A stretch of 64,000 bases of DNA from DASXAI01 sp963728985 (GTDB taxonomy: Bacteria > Actinomycetota > Acidimicrobiia > Acidimicrobiales > Ilumatobacteraceae), in assembly GCA_963728985.1 (NCBI GenBank), contig CAVSME010000001.1, forward strand, positions 248,001-312,000, read 5' to 3'. The position numbers were made by a program, and so were the translations under genes. Positions 29,936-39,599 of this stretch are shown piece by piece (within the stretch, counting starts at the first letter, position 1; each line of letters starts with the position of its first letter). The notes under the pieces were generated by a model. It had not been told where the DNA came from. It saw only the letters and a program-made list of their open reading frames with translations, and did no database searches.

Positions 29936-31108
29936 TCACCGGCGATAGGGCGCCAGCAGCGCCTCCCCGCGGGCGGTGGTCGCCGACCACGCCGGATCGA
30001 GCCCGCTGCACGTCAACGTCGTCGGCGCGCCGAGATCCCACAGCAGCGCGGGACGCTCGCCGTGCCAGCGCAATGCGAACCCGACCGTGACCCCTGCGAC
30101 GGTGGCGCCGTAGACCTCGACCCCTTGGCCGGCCCAGTCCGGCGGGAACCCGGGTAGGAGGTCGATGGCGCCATCCATGGGCCGCAGCAGCCGCCGCTCC
30201 AACCACGCCAGCAGCCGGATGCCGTCGGGCCTGTCCGCCGGGACCGGCTGGCCAGGAACGAGACGGGTGGCCATCGCCCGCGCATCGGTGGCGGCGGTCG
30301 TCTCACCGGCGCGGGCCAGCACGTCGGCGGCCGCCTCCAGGGCCACGGGCGCCACCCACGTGGGCTGGCGGCGGGCTCCCTTGGCGATGGCCACGGCGGC
30401 GGCGACGACGTCATCCACCCACGGCGCGGCCGCGTCGCCGAGCCGCACCCGTTCGCGTGCCGTCAGCACCCGATCGATCGGATCGTCGACGGTGCCGGCC
30501 AGCAAGGCGCCGGCGCGCGCGGCGACCACGTCGCGCACCAGGCTGTCGTCGGGCAGGACGAATCGGGCGCCGGTCTGGGTCTGGGCCACCCAGCCGCGCG
30601 CCACCTGGTCGGCCGGTGGCGTCGACGGGGTGGGAGCGCGGGCCACGCCCACTCGCACCATGGCGCGATGGGCCAGCGGCACCGCGACGGCGGCCCCCGC
30701 CGGTGCGTCGGGCGGAAGGGGGGCCAGCGGGCGGCCGGTGAGCGCGTCGGCGCGGGAAAAGGCCACGGCGACAGGCAGCGACGAGCGGTTCTCCAGCTCC
30801 ACGATCGCCGCCGCGTTACCACCGTCGGCCACCGCGTACGCCCGGTGGACGACGTCGCCGCCGGGCACGCCGACCACCGTCTCCACCACCGGCGCGCCGA
30901 GCACCCGGTGCTGGCGGCAGCTCGGCTCGGTCGACGGCGTGTGCCAGCGATCGTCGGCCGCCACCCACCAGTCCAGGGGGGGCGACCCGTCATCGAGGGC
31001 GACCGCGCCCCACGAGGTGACCGTGGCCCGCCACGGCGACCCGAGCGTGCCGATCACGATGCCGGCCGCCGCCGCGGGCGCCCGCGGCGCTCCCGCTCGG
31101 TTCGGCAT
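29936..31108 (-). CDS. Uncharacterised protein, possible carbohydrate-active-type fold
   Basis: A 390-residue protein. The start is at ATG 31108 (TACGGT six bases upstream) rather than a Met ten codons earlier. N-terminal half: beta-rich with PLDWWVAADDRWHTP, VVHRAYAVADGGNAAAIVELEN; this recalls the beta-sandwich domains of glycoside hydrolases or debranching enzymes. C-terminal half: an alpha-helical repeat region (residues about 195-310), then GFPPDWAGQGVEVYGATVAG, reminiscent of (alpha/alpha)6 glycosidase ends. I see no catalytic motif and do not assign an activity. Divergent from cofC. Confidence 0.6.
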   Translation of the reverse strand: MPNRAGAPRAPAAAAGIVIGTLGSPWRATVTSWGAVALDDGSPPLDWWVAADDRWHTPSTEPSCRQHRVLGAPVVETVVGVPGGDVVHRAYAVADGGNAAAIVELENRSSLPVAVAFSRADALTGRPLAPLPPDAPAGAAVAVPLAHRAMVRVGVARAPTPSTPPADQVARGWVAQTQTGARFVLPDDSLVRDVVAARAGALLAGTVDDPIDRVLTARERVRLGDAAAPWVDDVVAAAVAIAKGARRQPTWVAPVALEAAADVLARAGETTAATDARAMATRLVPGQPVPADRPDGIRLLAWLERRLLRPMDGAIDLLPGFPPDWAGQGVEVYGATVAGVTVGFALRWHGERPALLWDLGAPTTLTCSGLDPAWSATTARGEALLAPYRR

Positions 31109-31114
31109 GTCGGT

Positions 31115-31120
31115 ACCGTA
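31115..31120 (-). promoter_or_regulatory. Leaderless-type -10 element of the uncharacterised gene at 31108
   Basis: TACGGT on the minus strand, 6 bases before ATG 31108. It is back to back with the cofC element at 31133, so only 37 bases separate the two divergent start codons. Confidence 0.55.
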
Positions 31121-31132
31121 CCGGGGCGCCCG

Positions 31133-31138
31133 TAGCAT
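31133..31138 (+). promoter_or_regulatory. Leaderless-type -10 element of cofC
   Basis: TAGCAT, 7 bases before GTG 31146. It decides the start: the in-frame ATG at 31137 lies within this hexamer. Confidence 0.55.
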
Positions 31139-31145
31139 GCCGCTG

Positions 31146-31748
31146 GTGGGCGTCGCCGTCCTGGTTCCCGTGAAGGACTTCCGTCAGGCCAAGTTGCGCC
31201 TGGCCGGCGCCCTCCTCCCCTCCGAGCGGGAGGCGTTGGCCCGATCCATGGCCACGAAGGTGGTCGCCGCGGCGCGGCCCCTGCCCGTGTTCGTCGTGTG
31301 CGACGACGACGGCGTGGCGAGCTGGGCCGAGGGCGCCGGGGCCACGGTGCTGTGGCGGCCCGGGCTGGGCCTCAACGGTGCGGTCACCGACGGAGTCATG
31401 TCGCTCGGTGCCGTCGGCGTGGAGCGGGTGATCGTCGCCCACAGCGACCTGCCGCTGGCCGTGCGCCTCGACTGGGTGGCGGCGCTCCCCGGGCTCACCC
31501 TCGTGCCCGATCGGCGCGACGACGGGACCAACGTGGCCTGCGTGCCGACCGGTGCCGGGTTCACGTTCGCCTACGGCCCCGGCTCGTTCCGCCGGCATGG
31601 CGCCGAGGGGCGGCGGCTCGGGCTGTCGGTGCGGGTGGTACGGGAGCCCAGCCTCGGCTGGGACGTCGACGTGCCCGACGACCTCGCTCACCCCGCCCTC
31701 GAGGAGGCCCTTGCATGGCTGCGAACGAACCCGGTCAGCCGGGCCTGA
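31146..31748 (+). CDS. cofC: 2-phospho-L-lactate / phosphoenolpyruvate guanylyltransferase
   Basis: A 200-residue nucleotidyltransferase of coenzyme F420 biosynthesis. It activates 2-phospholactate or, in actinobacteria, phosphoenolpyruvate with GTP. The family signature VLVPVKDFRQAKLRLAGAL is at the N-terminus, VIVAHSDLPLAV is the metal-binding strand, and the C-terminal part has DRRDDGTNVACVP. This fits the single-domain CofC form. The product would support the F420-type LLM oxidoreductase at 47395. It overlaps the following PIG-L gene by 34 bases. Confidence 0.92.
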   Translation: MGVAVLVPVKDFRQAKLRLAGALLPSEREALARSMATKVVAAARPLPVFVVCDDDGVASWAEGAGATVLWRPGLGLNGAVTDGVMSLGAVGVERVIVAHSDLPLAVRLDWVAALPGLTLVPDRRDDGTNVACVPTGAGFTFAYGPGSFRRHGAEGRRLGLSVRVVREPSLGWDVDVPDDLAHPALEEALAWLRTNPVSRA

Positions 31749-32479
31749 GCCCCGCCGGCGGGTTGACGCGCGATCGACCGACGCCCGCGGTGGCGCTGGC
31801 CATCGGCGCCCATCCCGACGACGTCGAGTTCGGCTGTGGCGGCACGCTGGCGAAGTGGGCCGCTGCGGGCTGCGTCGTGCACCACCTCGTGTGCACCGAC
31901 GGCTCGAAGGGCACCTGGGACCCGTCGGCCGACACGGCGGCGCTGGTGAACACGCGCCAGGACGAGCAACGCGCCGCCGCCAAGGCCCTCGGCGCGACGG
32001 GCACGGTGACCTTCCTCGGAGAGGTCGACGGCGAGCTGGAGGTCACGCTGGCCCTGCGCGGCGCGGTGGCCGAGGTGATCCGGCGCGTACGCCCCGATGT
32101 GGTGCTCGGCCATGATCCGTGGAAGCGCTACCGGCTCCACCCCGACCATCGCGCCGCCGGGTTCCTCACCTGCGACGGCATCGTCGCCGCTCGCGACCCT
32201 CATTTCTTCCCCGAACACGAACTCGCGCCCCATCGACCGTCGGCGGTGCTGCTGTGGGAGGCCGACGAGGTGAACCACATCGAGGACGTGAGCGGCGCCG
32301 TCGACGCCAAGCTGACCGCCCTCGAGGCCCATGCCAGCCAGTTCGAGTCGACCATGGGAGCCGTCGACGATGCCGGCCTCGTCGCGTTCCGCGAGCGGAT
32401 CCGTGGGCGTCTGGCCGGCCACGGCGAGCGCATCGGCGTCCCCGCCGCCGAGGTGTTCGCCGCCATCAACGATCTGTAG
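31715..32479 (+). CDS. PIG-L family deacetylase
   Basis: A 254-residue zinc-dependent N-deacetylase related to MshB and Mca. The zinc site is AIGAHPDDVEFGCGGTL (His and Asp-Asp) with the later His in RLHPDHRAAG. Such enzymes deacetylate N-acetylglucosamine-linked substrates, for example in mycothiol synthesis or conjugate removal; the substrate here is open. The ATG at 31715 has GAGGAGG seven bases upstream, inside the end of cofC, so the two genes overlap and form an operon. Confidence 0.88.
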   Translation: MAANEPGQPGLSPAGGLTRDRPTPAVALAIGAHPDDVEFGCGGTLAKWAAAGCVVHHLVCTDGSKGTWDPSADTAALVNTRQDEQRAAAKALGATGTVTFLGEVDGELEVTLALRGAVAEVIRRVRPDVVLGHDPWKRYRLHPDHRAAGFLTCDGIVAARDPHFFPEHELAPHRPSAVLLWEADEVNHIEDVSGAVDAKLTALEAHASQFESTMGAVDDAGLVAFRERIRGRLAGHGERIGVPAAEVFAAINDL

Positions 32480-32505
32480 GGCCGCGGCCGGCGAAACGAC
32501 GCTTC

Positions 32506-33282
32506 TTACCTGAACTGGCCGGGCTGGCGGCCGGCGCCGGGCGGCCCCGCGAATGCCTGGGCGACCCGCATCCACTCCTGGGCCAGCGGGCCATCGGCCA
32601 CGAGGGCGGTGTCGTCGAGGTGGCGGCGTTGCGTCACGACGAGACAGAAGTCGAGCGCCGACCCGGTGACGCGATCGTCGGCGCCGTCGTCGCCCCACGT
32701 CCACGGCTCCCCACCCCCGGGCGGGTCGAGCGCCACGTACACCTCGCCGTCGGGCACGGGCGCGTTGCGGGTGGCGTAGGAGAACGGCCGCGCCCGCACG
32801 CCGATGTGGGCCACGTGGCGCAGGCGCGCCGTCGGCAGGCGGTGCACGCCGACCGCGTCGGCCACGTCCTGACCATGGGCCCACGTCTCCATGAGCCGCG
32901 CCGTGGCGAACGAGCGGGCGCCCATGGCGGGCCCGTACCAGACGATGCGAGCGCCGGGATCGAGCTCGCGCAGGACGTCGACCATCTTGGCCCGGCCCGC
33001 TCGCCAGTCCTCCAGCAACTGCTGGGGTGGCACCGACCGACCGTGTTCGACGGACGGATCGCCGCTGGCGGTCATGATCCGCTTGGCGTCGGCCACGAAG
33101 GCGTCCGGGTCCGTGGCCGCCATGATGGCCCGGTCGTCGAAGAACCAGAGGTGGCTGATCTGGTCGCGAACGGCCCAGCCCTCCGCCGGCGTCGGGACTT
33201 CCCAGGCAGCGGGCGGCAATTCGCTCACGAGCGCGTCGAGCGAGTCGTGCTCGGCGACGAGGTCGGCCGTGATGGCGTCCAT
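32506..33282 (-). CDS. TIGR03084-like DinB/maleylpyruvate isomerase-family protein
   Basis: A 258-residue protein. The N-terminal bundle (1-150) has the MPI/DinB pattern: LVAEHDSLDALVSELP, GWAVRDQISHLWFFDDRA (first metal His) and ARLMETWAHGQDVADA (second). The C-terminal domain (about 165-258) ends with GSALDFCLVVTQRRH. These proteins are predicted mycothiol-linked metalloenzymes with unknown substrates. It is the third DinB-superfamily member in the window. Confidence 0.85.
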   Translation of the reverse strand: MDAITADLVAEHDSLDALVSELPPAAWEVPTPAEGWAVRDQISHLWFFDDRAIMAATDPDAFVADAKRIMTASGDPSVEHGRSVPPQQLLEDWRAGRAKMVDVLRELDPGARIVWYGPAMGARSFATARLMETWAHGQDVADAVGVHRLPTARLRHVAHIGVRARPFSYATRNAPVPDGEVYVALDPPGGGEPWTWGDDGADDRVTGSALDFCLVVTQRRHLDDTALVADGPLAQEWMRVAQAFAGPPGAGRQPGQFR

Positions 33283-33316
33283 CCCTGCATCATGGCCCCT
33301 CGCCGGCAGACGCGGA

Positions 33317-33342
33317 AGCGGGGAGCCCGAAGGCTCCCCGCT
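33317..33342. terminator. Hairpin terminator after the histone-like gene
   Basis: A perfect 11-base stem (AGCGGGGAGCC / GGCTCCCCGCT) with loop CGAA, starting 22 bases after the stop codon of the minus-strand histone-like gene. It has no U-run, as is common for actinobacterial terminators. Confidence 0.75.
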
Positions 33343-33364
33343 CGACCGCGTGGCCCGACGATGG

Positions 33365-33817
33365 CTACTTGGCGACGCGAGTGCTGACGCGCTTGGCCGG
33401 AGCCTTGCGAGCGGCCGTCGTCTTGCGAGCGGCCGTCGTCTTGCGAGCGGCCGTCGTCTTCCGGGCGGCCGTGGACTTCCGTGCCGTCGTGGCCTTCTTC
33501 GCCGGTGCCCGCTTGGTGGCGGTCTTCCTGGCCGCCGTGGTCTTGCGGGCGGTCGTCTTGCGGGCGGTCGTCTTGCGCGCCGTGGTCTTGCGCGCCGTGG
33601 TCTTCCTCGCCGGTGCCTTCTTGGCGGCGGTCTTCTTCGCCGTCGTCTTGCGAGCCGCCGGCGCCTTGCGCGCGGTGGTCTTCTTCGCCGGCGCCTTGCG
33701 GGCGGTGGTCTTCCTGGCGGTCGTCTTCTTGGCCGCCGTCTTCCGAGCCGTGGTCTTCTTGGCCGGTGCCTTCTTGGCGGCGGTCTTCTTCGCCGCCGCC
33801 TTCTTCGCTGCTGCCAC
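33365..33817 (-). CDS. Histone H1-like Lys/Arg/Ala/Thr repeat protein
   Basis: A 150-residue protein made almost only of K, R, A, T and P, in units such as AAKKT, ARKTT and AARKTT. Its calculated charge is very high; it has no folded HU domain, unlike actinobacterial HupB, whose tail it resembles. A role as DNA- or RNA-compacting nucleoid protein is inferred. Near the C-terminus three exact 18-base units (33409-33466) show recent tandem duplication. The start is GTG at 33817 with GGGAG five bases upstream, and a strong hairpin follows the stop. Confidence 0.88.
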   Translation of the reverse strand: MAAAKKAAAKKTAAKKAPAKKTTARKTAAKKTTARKTTARKAPAKKTTARKAPAARKTTAKKTAAKKAPARKTTARKTTARKTTARKTTARKTTAARKTATKRAPAKKATTARKSTAARKTTAARKTTAARKTTAARKAPAKRVSTRVAK

Positions 33818-34087
33818 TGTTCTCCCTTCGGGGGTTCGCGTCAGGTGCCGCGTGGTGTTGGGTGTCCGCCTTCATGTGTACGAAGCTGGCGGTGCTTCTT
33901 GCCTTCGAACCGCGTGTGCTGCGTTGTCTCCTGAATCTCTGCACACGAGGTCCAGCGCACATGAGAACGCTTCTTCATCGAAAGGTCAAGCATTTCTCCG
34001 CGGACTGCGCGGGTCGTTGCATCAGCAACATGCCTCGTAGTCGGAAATGAGGCTCGCGATCGGGCCGCCGAGGACGACACTACGACG
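33818..34087. other. Intergenic stretch, less GC-rich than its surroundings
   Basis: About 270 bases between divergent genes. It holds the ribosome-binding site of the histone-like gene (33818-33840) and otherwise no recognisable gene, tRNA or repeat. Its composition is visibly lower in G+C than the flanks, consistent with a promoter region or an insertion boundary. Confidence 0.4.
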
Positions 34088-34732
34088 ATGGAGACAGAGC
34101 ACTGGCCACTCTTCGGGCTCCGCGTCGAGACACCACGGCTCACGTTGCGCTATCCCGACGACGATGACGTCGCGAGCATCGCCGAGCTCGCCGGCAAGGG
34201 CGTGCACGACCCCAGTTGGATGCCGTTCTTCTACCCCTGGACCGACGTCGCGCCGCCACTCCTGCAGCGCCAGTCGATGCAGTTCGTGTGGCGCACGCGT
34301 GCTGAGTGGCAGCCCGAGAACTGGCATCTCGGGATGGCAGTCGTCGTCGACGACCACATCGTCGGCGTCCAAGCACTGCTCGCCGAACACTTCACCGTCC
34401 TTCGTACGGCCGCCACGGGGTCGTGGCTCGGGCGCATCTACCAGGGCAAAGGCATCGGAACCGAGATGCGGGCGGCGATCCTGCACCTCGCCTTCGCCGG
34501 CCTCGACGCGGAGTACGCGCAGAGCCGCGCGTTCGTCGACAACGCGGCGTCGCTCGGCGTCACGCGCCGGCTCGGTTACGACGAGGTCGGGCGCGAGCTC
34601 GTCGTGCGGCGCGACGCGCCGGCGTGGATCGCCGACTTCCGCCTGCCGCGGTCGCGTTGGGAGCAACAACGACGCGACGACATCGCCCTCACGGGCGTCG
34701 ACGCGTGCCTCGAGCTGTTCGGCGCGTCGTGA
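34088..34732 (+). CDS. GNAT-family N-acetyltransferase
   Basis: A 214-residue acetyltransferase of the RimJ/RimL-like GNAT group. It has the opening ETPRLTLRYPDDDD, the WHLGMAVVVDDHIVGVQAL strand pair, the acetyl-CoA pyrophosphate loop YQGKGIGTEMRAA (about 117-129) and the later AQSRAFVDNAASLGVTRRLGY. Such enzymes acetylate N-terminal amino groups, amines or antibiotics; the acceptor is unknown. The stop overlaps the next gene (GTGA). Codon choice (many GCG, CGC, TCG) differs from nearby genes, which prefer GCC and GGC. Confidence 0.88.
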   Translation: METEHWPLFGLRVETPRLTLRYPDDDDVASIAELAGKGVHDPSWMPFFYPWTDVAPPLLQRQSMQFVWRTRAEWQPENWHLGMAVVVDDHIVGVQALLAEHFTVLRTAATGSWLGRIYQGKGIGTEMRAAILHLAFAGLDAEYAQSRAFVDNAASLGVTRRLGYDEVGRELVVRRDAPAWIADFRLPRSRWEQQRRDDIALTGVDACLELFGAS

Positions 34733-35376
34733 CCGACGACGTCGCCGGCGTGGACGGCTGCCGCGGCGGTTGGGTCGTCGCCACGCGCGATGGCTGGCGC
34801 GTGGTGCCATCGTTCGAAACGATCGCGCGCGAGTTTGCGCTGATCGGGGTGGACATGCCCATCGGATTGCCCGACGGATGGCATCGCGACGCCGATCGCG
34901 CCGCACGCGCGTTCATCCGTCCGCGTGGCTCGTGCGTGTTCCCGACACCGCCGCGCTCGCTCATCCACCATGACGACTACGCGCTCGCCAACGCGACATC
35001 GAAGGCGCGCTTCGGCGTGGGGGTGACCCGACAGACGTTCAACCTCTTCCCCAAGATCCGCGATGTCGATCGGACCATCGACGTCGCCGCCCAGCATCGC
35101 TTCCTCGAGGTGCACCCCGAGTGCTCGTTCACCGCGCTGACGGGCGCCGTCCTGGCGCCGAAGCGGACGCTCGCCGGCCGTCAGCGCCGGCAAGAGGCCC
35201 TGGAAGAGCGGTTCGGGCCCATCGAACACCGCCCGTCGACAGCCGTTCGCCCCGATGACGTGCTCGACGCCTACGCCGTGCTCTGGACGGCGCTGCGCCA
35301 CCAGCGCGGCGAGTCCGAGACGCTCGGCGGTACCGAGATCGACAGCACGGGCCTCGTCATGCGGATCGTGGTCTGA
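34729..35376 (+). CDS. DUF429 protein (predicted RNase H-like nuclease)
   Basis: A 215-residue DUF429 protein: N-terminal DDVAGVDGCRGGWVVA carries the RNase H-like first acidic residue, GVDMPIGLPDGW the second, FLEVHPECSFTALTG the third, and DDVLDAYAVLWTALR the last. Nuclease activity is predicted from fold only. The GTG at 34729 overlaps the GNAT stop by 4 bases. Its end overlaps the convergent HIT gene by 20 bases. It shares the unusual codon choice of the GNAT gene. Confidence 0.85.
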   Translation: MTDDVAGVDGCRGGWVVATRDGWRVVPSFETIAREFALIGVDMPIGLPDGWHRDADRAARAFIRPRGSCVFPTPPRSLIHHDDYALANATSKARFGVGVTRQTFNLFPKIRDVDRTIDVAAQHRFLEVHPECSFTALTGAVLAPKRTLAGRQRRQEALEERFGPIEHRPSTAVRPDDVLDAYAVLWTALRHQRGESETLGGTEIDSTGLVMRIVV

Positions 35377-35794
35377 CGGCAGCGCGAATCCGGGTGGCGA
35401 TGACATCCATCTCCGCCTCGTCTCCGTACCGCAGGCGGGGCCAGAAGAAGCCCCGCAGGCCGTCCTTGCGCTTCCGCGGCACCACGTGGGTGTGGAGGTG
35501 GGCGACGCTCTGGCTCACGACGTTGTTCATCGCCACGAACGAACCGTGCGCGTCGAGCGCCTCCTCGACAGCGGCTGTCACCCACTGCACCCGCTCGAAG
35601 TAGGGCCCGATCTCGTCGGGCGCGAGATCGAGCAGGGTGACCACGTGGCGCCGGGGCACCACGAGCACGTGGCCGGGGAACACCGGACGCCGATCGAGGA
35701 AGGCCACGACCACGTCGTCGTCGAGCACGACGTGAGCGGCCTCCTCGCCGGCGACGATGCGGCAGAAGACGTCGTCGGCGCCGGCGCTCGTCAT
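35357..35794 (-). CDS. HIT-family (histidine triad) protein
   Basis: A 145-residue nucleotide hydrolase or transferase. The triad HLHTHVVP (His99, His101, His103) is complete, and the start FCRIVAGEEAAHVVLDDDVVVAFLD and GHVLVVPRRH match the HINT/FHIT-like bacterial family. The likely substrates are purine nucleoside phosphoramidates or dinucleotides. The C-terminus (KDGLRGFFWPR) belongs to an actinobacterial subgroup. The start ATG is at 35794. It is convergent and overlapping with DUF429. Confidence 0.9.
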   Translation of the reverse strand: MTSAGADDVFCRIVAGEEAAHVVLDDDVVVAFLDRRPVFPGHVLVVPRRHVVTLLDLAPDEIGPYFERVQWVTAAVEEALDAHGSFVAMNNVVSQSVAHLHTHVVPRKRKDGLRGFFWPRLRYGDEAEMDVIATRIRAAVRPRSA

Positions 35795-35824
35795 GACGGC
35801 GCCAGTATCGCCCGCCGGCGGGCG

Positions 35825-35830
35825 TAACGT
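35825..35830 (+). promoter_or_regulatory. Leaderless-type -10 element of lutA
   Basis: TAACGT, 7 bases before GTG 35838, the first codon of the lutABC operon. Confidence 0.5.
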
Positions 35831-35837
35831 CGCCTCG

Positions 35838-36565
35838 GTGCGAGTCACGCTGTTCGTCACCTGTGTCGTCGACCTCTTCGAGCCCGACGTCGGCGTCGCC
35901 GCCGTGTGCGTCCTGCGGGCGAGCGGCTGCCGCGTGTCGTGCCCGAGCGGCCAGACGTGCTGCGGCCAGCCGGCGTGGAACTCGGGCTTCCACGAGGAGG
36001 CGGCGCGGGTCGCCCGCACGACGCTGGACGCGCTCGAAGCGGACGGCGGTGACGCCGTCGTCGTCCCCGCCGGCTCCTGCGCCACGATGGTCAAGGTGTT
36101 CTGGCCCGAGCTCTTCGAGCTGGTGGGAGACCACGACGCCGCCGATCGGGCTCGCGCCCTCGGCGCCCGCACGGAGGAGCTGACGGCGTTCCTCGCCGAG
36201 CGCCCGCTTCCCCTGCGTCCGCTCGGTCTCAGGGTCGCCTACCACCACTCCTGCCACATGCTCCGCGAGCTCCACGAGCACGATCAACCCGAGCAACTGC
36301 TCGACGCGGCAGGGTGCGAGCGGGTGGCGTGGGAGGCCGACACCCGCTGCTGCGGCTTCGGCGGTCTCTTCAGCTTCAAGCTCCCCGAGGTGTCCGAAGC
36401 GATGGCCGACGACAAGCTGTCCTCACTGGCCACCGCCGATCCCGCACCGGCGCTGGTCGTGGGCGCCGACGGCTCCTGCCTCCTCCATCTCCGGGCGCGA
36501 GCCGAGCACGAGGGCCGCCCGATCGTCACCCGCCACATCGCCCAGCTCGTGGCCGAGGCCCTCAT

Positions 36566-36569
<4 letters not shown>
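35838..36569 (+). CDS. lutA: L-lactate utilisation protein LutA (CCG-domain Fe-S protein)
   Basis: A 243-residue protein with two cysteine-rich CCG domains: QTCCGQPAWNSG (about 48-59) and the later DTRCCGFGGLFSFKLPEVSEAM, with SCATMVK and HHSCHMLRE between them. LutA is one part of the LutABC iron-sulfur complex that oxidises L-lactate to pyruvate. The GTG at 35838 was chosen for the promoter spacing and because it starts the conserved RVTLFVTCVVDLF. The stop overlaps lutB (GTGA). Confidence 0.93.
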
Positions 36570-37968
<1,399 letters not shown>

Positions 37969-37972
<4 letters not shown>

Positions 37973-38643
37973 GCCTCGAGACCGGTGACCGTGCGGCCTT
38001 CCTGAACCGCCTCCGGGTCCGCCTCGCCGGCGGCATCCCGGCCAACCCCGCGCACCCGCTGCCACCGCCGTTGGCGGCCGTGCCGCTCGTGCGGTCGGTT
38101 CGCCTCGATGCCGACGACATCGTGGGCTCCTTCGTGCGCAACGCAACCGCGGTGCGGGCCCTGGTGCACGACATCGACGGGGACACCGTTCCCGACGACC
38201 TCGTCGACGATGTGATCGAGCGCCACCTGGTACGCCGGGCCGTAGTCACGCCCGAGCCGGATGTGGATGCGGTGGCGGCGCGGCTGACCGACCGGGGCGT
38301 CGATGTGAGTGGCGTCGCCGTGGCCGCCAGCGCCGCTGCCGAGCTGGGCGTCACGTCGGCCGTCGCCGCCATCGCCACGACGGGCACGCTCGTGCAGGAC
38401 TCGACCGTGGCCAGCGGGCGGTCGGCCAGCCTGCTCCCGCCGGTGCATCTCTGCGTGCTGCCCGCCAGCCGCATCGTGGCCACGTCGGCCGACGTGCTGC
38501 GCGGCCTCGGCGATGGTCGTGTCCTGCCGTCCAACCTGGTGCTCATCACCGGGCCGTCGCGCTCGGGCGACATCGAGCAGATCATGACGCTCGGGGTGCA
38601 CGGTCCCCTCGCCGTCGAGATCGCACTTCTCAGACGGGCTTGA
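37969..38643 (+). CDS. lutC: L-lactate utilisation protein LutC (LUD domain)
   Basis: A 224-residue LUD-domain protein, third member of the lactate oxidation complex. The conserved late segments are present: TSAVAAIATTGTLVQDSTVASGRSASLLPPVHLCVL and ITGPSRSGDIEQIMTLGVHGPLAVEI. No cysteine cluster, as expected. GTG 37969 overlaps lutB by 4 bases. The operon ends here; a promoter for the amino-acid transporter follows within 60 bases. Confidence 0.92.
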
Positions 38644-38670
38644 CGTTCCCGTAACAACCGCGCCGATAAG
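38640..38670 (+). promoter_or_regulatory. Possible sigma-70-type promoter of the amino-acid ABC operon
   Basis: TTGACG at 38640-38645 and GATAAG at 38665-38670, spacing 19, just after lutC and about 29 bases before the GTG of the binding protein. The -10 is a weak match. Confidence 0.4.
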
Positions 38671-38698
38671 CTCCGCGCACCGGCAAGGGGAGGCCTCT

Positions 38699-39589
38699 GT
38701 GCGTGTACGGAACGTGAGCATCGCGGTCGTGGCTGCCACAGTTTTGGTAGGGCTGGCCGCGTGCGGCGGTGACAACAAGGGATCGTCGTCGACGACCGCC
38801 GCGGGCGGTGGCGCGGCGAGCTTCGGTGACTGCCAGATCACGAGCACCAAGGGCGAGCTCGGCTCGTTCAAGCTCGTGAGCGGGGGCACGCTCACGGTTG
38901 CGACGAGCCTTCCCGCTCCGGGCTACTGGAGCGGCGTCACCGAGTCCGACCAGAAGAGCGGTCTGGAGTACTGCCTCGCCGCCGACATGGCCAACCGCCT
39001 CGGCCTCACCAAGGTGACGGTGAAGAACGTCGACTTCGCCGCGCTGCAAGCGGGCCAGGCGCAAGGGTTCGACGTCGCTCTCTCCCAGGTGACCATCAAC
39101 GACGACCGCAAGAAGGTGGTGGCGTTCAGCGACTCGTACTTCACCTCGGATCAAGCGCTCATGGTCAACAAGGGCACCACGGCGGCCACCATGGACGACG
39201 TCAAGAAGCTGAACCTCGGCAGCCAGACCGGCACGACCGGTCTGGAGTACATCCAGAACACCATCAAGCCGAACAGCGAACCGAAGTCCTTCCAGGACAC
39301 GCCGTCCATGTTCAACGCGCTCCTGGCCAAGACGGTCGACGGGATCCTGTTCGACACCGCCATCCTGCTGCCGCAGAGCAAGCAGCCCGGCTACGAGAAC
39401 ACCGCGCTCATCGCCCAGTTCAAGACGGGCGAGGGCTACGGCATCCTCATGCCCAAGGACTCCGCCAACGTGTCCAAGGTGAACGAGATGCTCAAGGCCC
39501 AGAAGGACGACGGCACGCTGGCGCGGTTCTCCGAGGCGTACGTGCAGGTCGATCCGGCCGACGTGTCCAAGATCCCCGTGATCGGCTGA
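38699..39589 (+). CDS. Polar amino-acid ABC transporter substrate-binding lipoprotein
   Basis: A 296-residue family 3 binding protein. It has a signal peptide with a lipobox (LVGLAACGG; Cys22 becomes lipidated) and a short Ser/Thr/Ala linker. The binding core shows SGTLTVATS-like opening, YCLAADMANRLGL, FDVALSQVTINDDRKKVVAFSDSY and LNLGSQTGTTGLEYIQ, all as in glutamine/cystine/arginine binding proteins. It delivers an unknown polar amino acid to the permease and ATPase encoded next. The GTG at 38699 has GGGGAGG upstream. Confidence 0.9.
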   Translation: MRVRNVSIAVVAATVLVGLAACGGDNKGSSSTTAAGGGAASFGDCQITSTKGELGSFKLVSGGTLTVATSLPAPGYWSGVTESDQKSGLEYCLAADMANRLGLTKVTVKNVDFAALQAGQAQGFDVALSQVTINDDRKKVVAFSDSYFTSDQALMVNKGTTAATMDDVKKLNLGSQTGTTGLEYIQNTIKPNSEPKSFQDTPSMFNALLAKTVDGILFDTAILLPQSKQPGYENTALIAQFKTGEGYGILMPKDSANVSKVNEMLKAQKDDGTLARFSEAYVQVDPADVSKIPVIG

Positions 39590-39599
39590 TGCAAGCGGC

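Noticed and set aside
33365..33817. Regular short repeats that could be taken for a CRISPR-like or satellite array
   Set aside because: The units are multiples of three bases, lie inside a frame coding a K/R/A/T protein and have no spacers.
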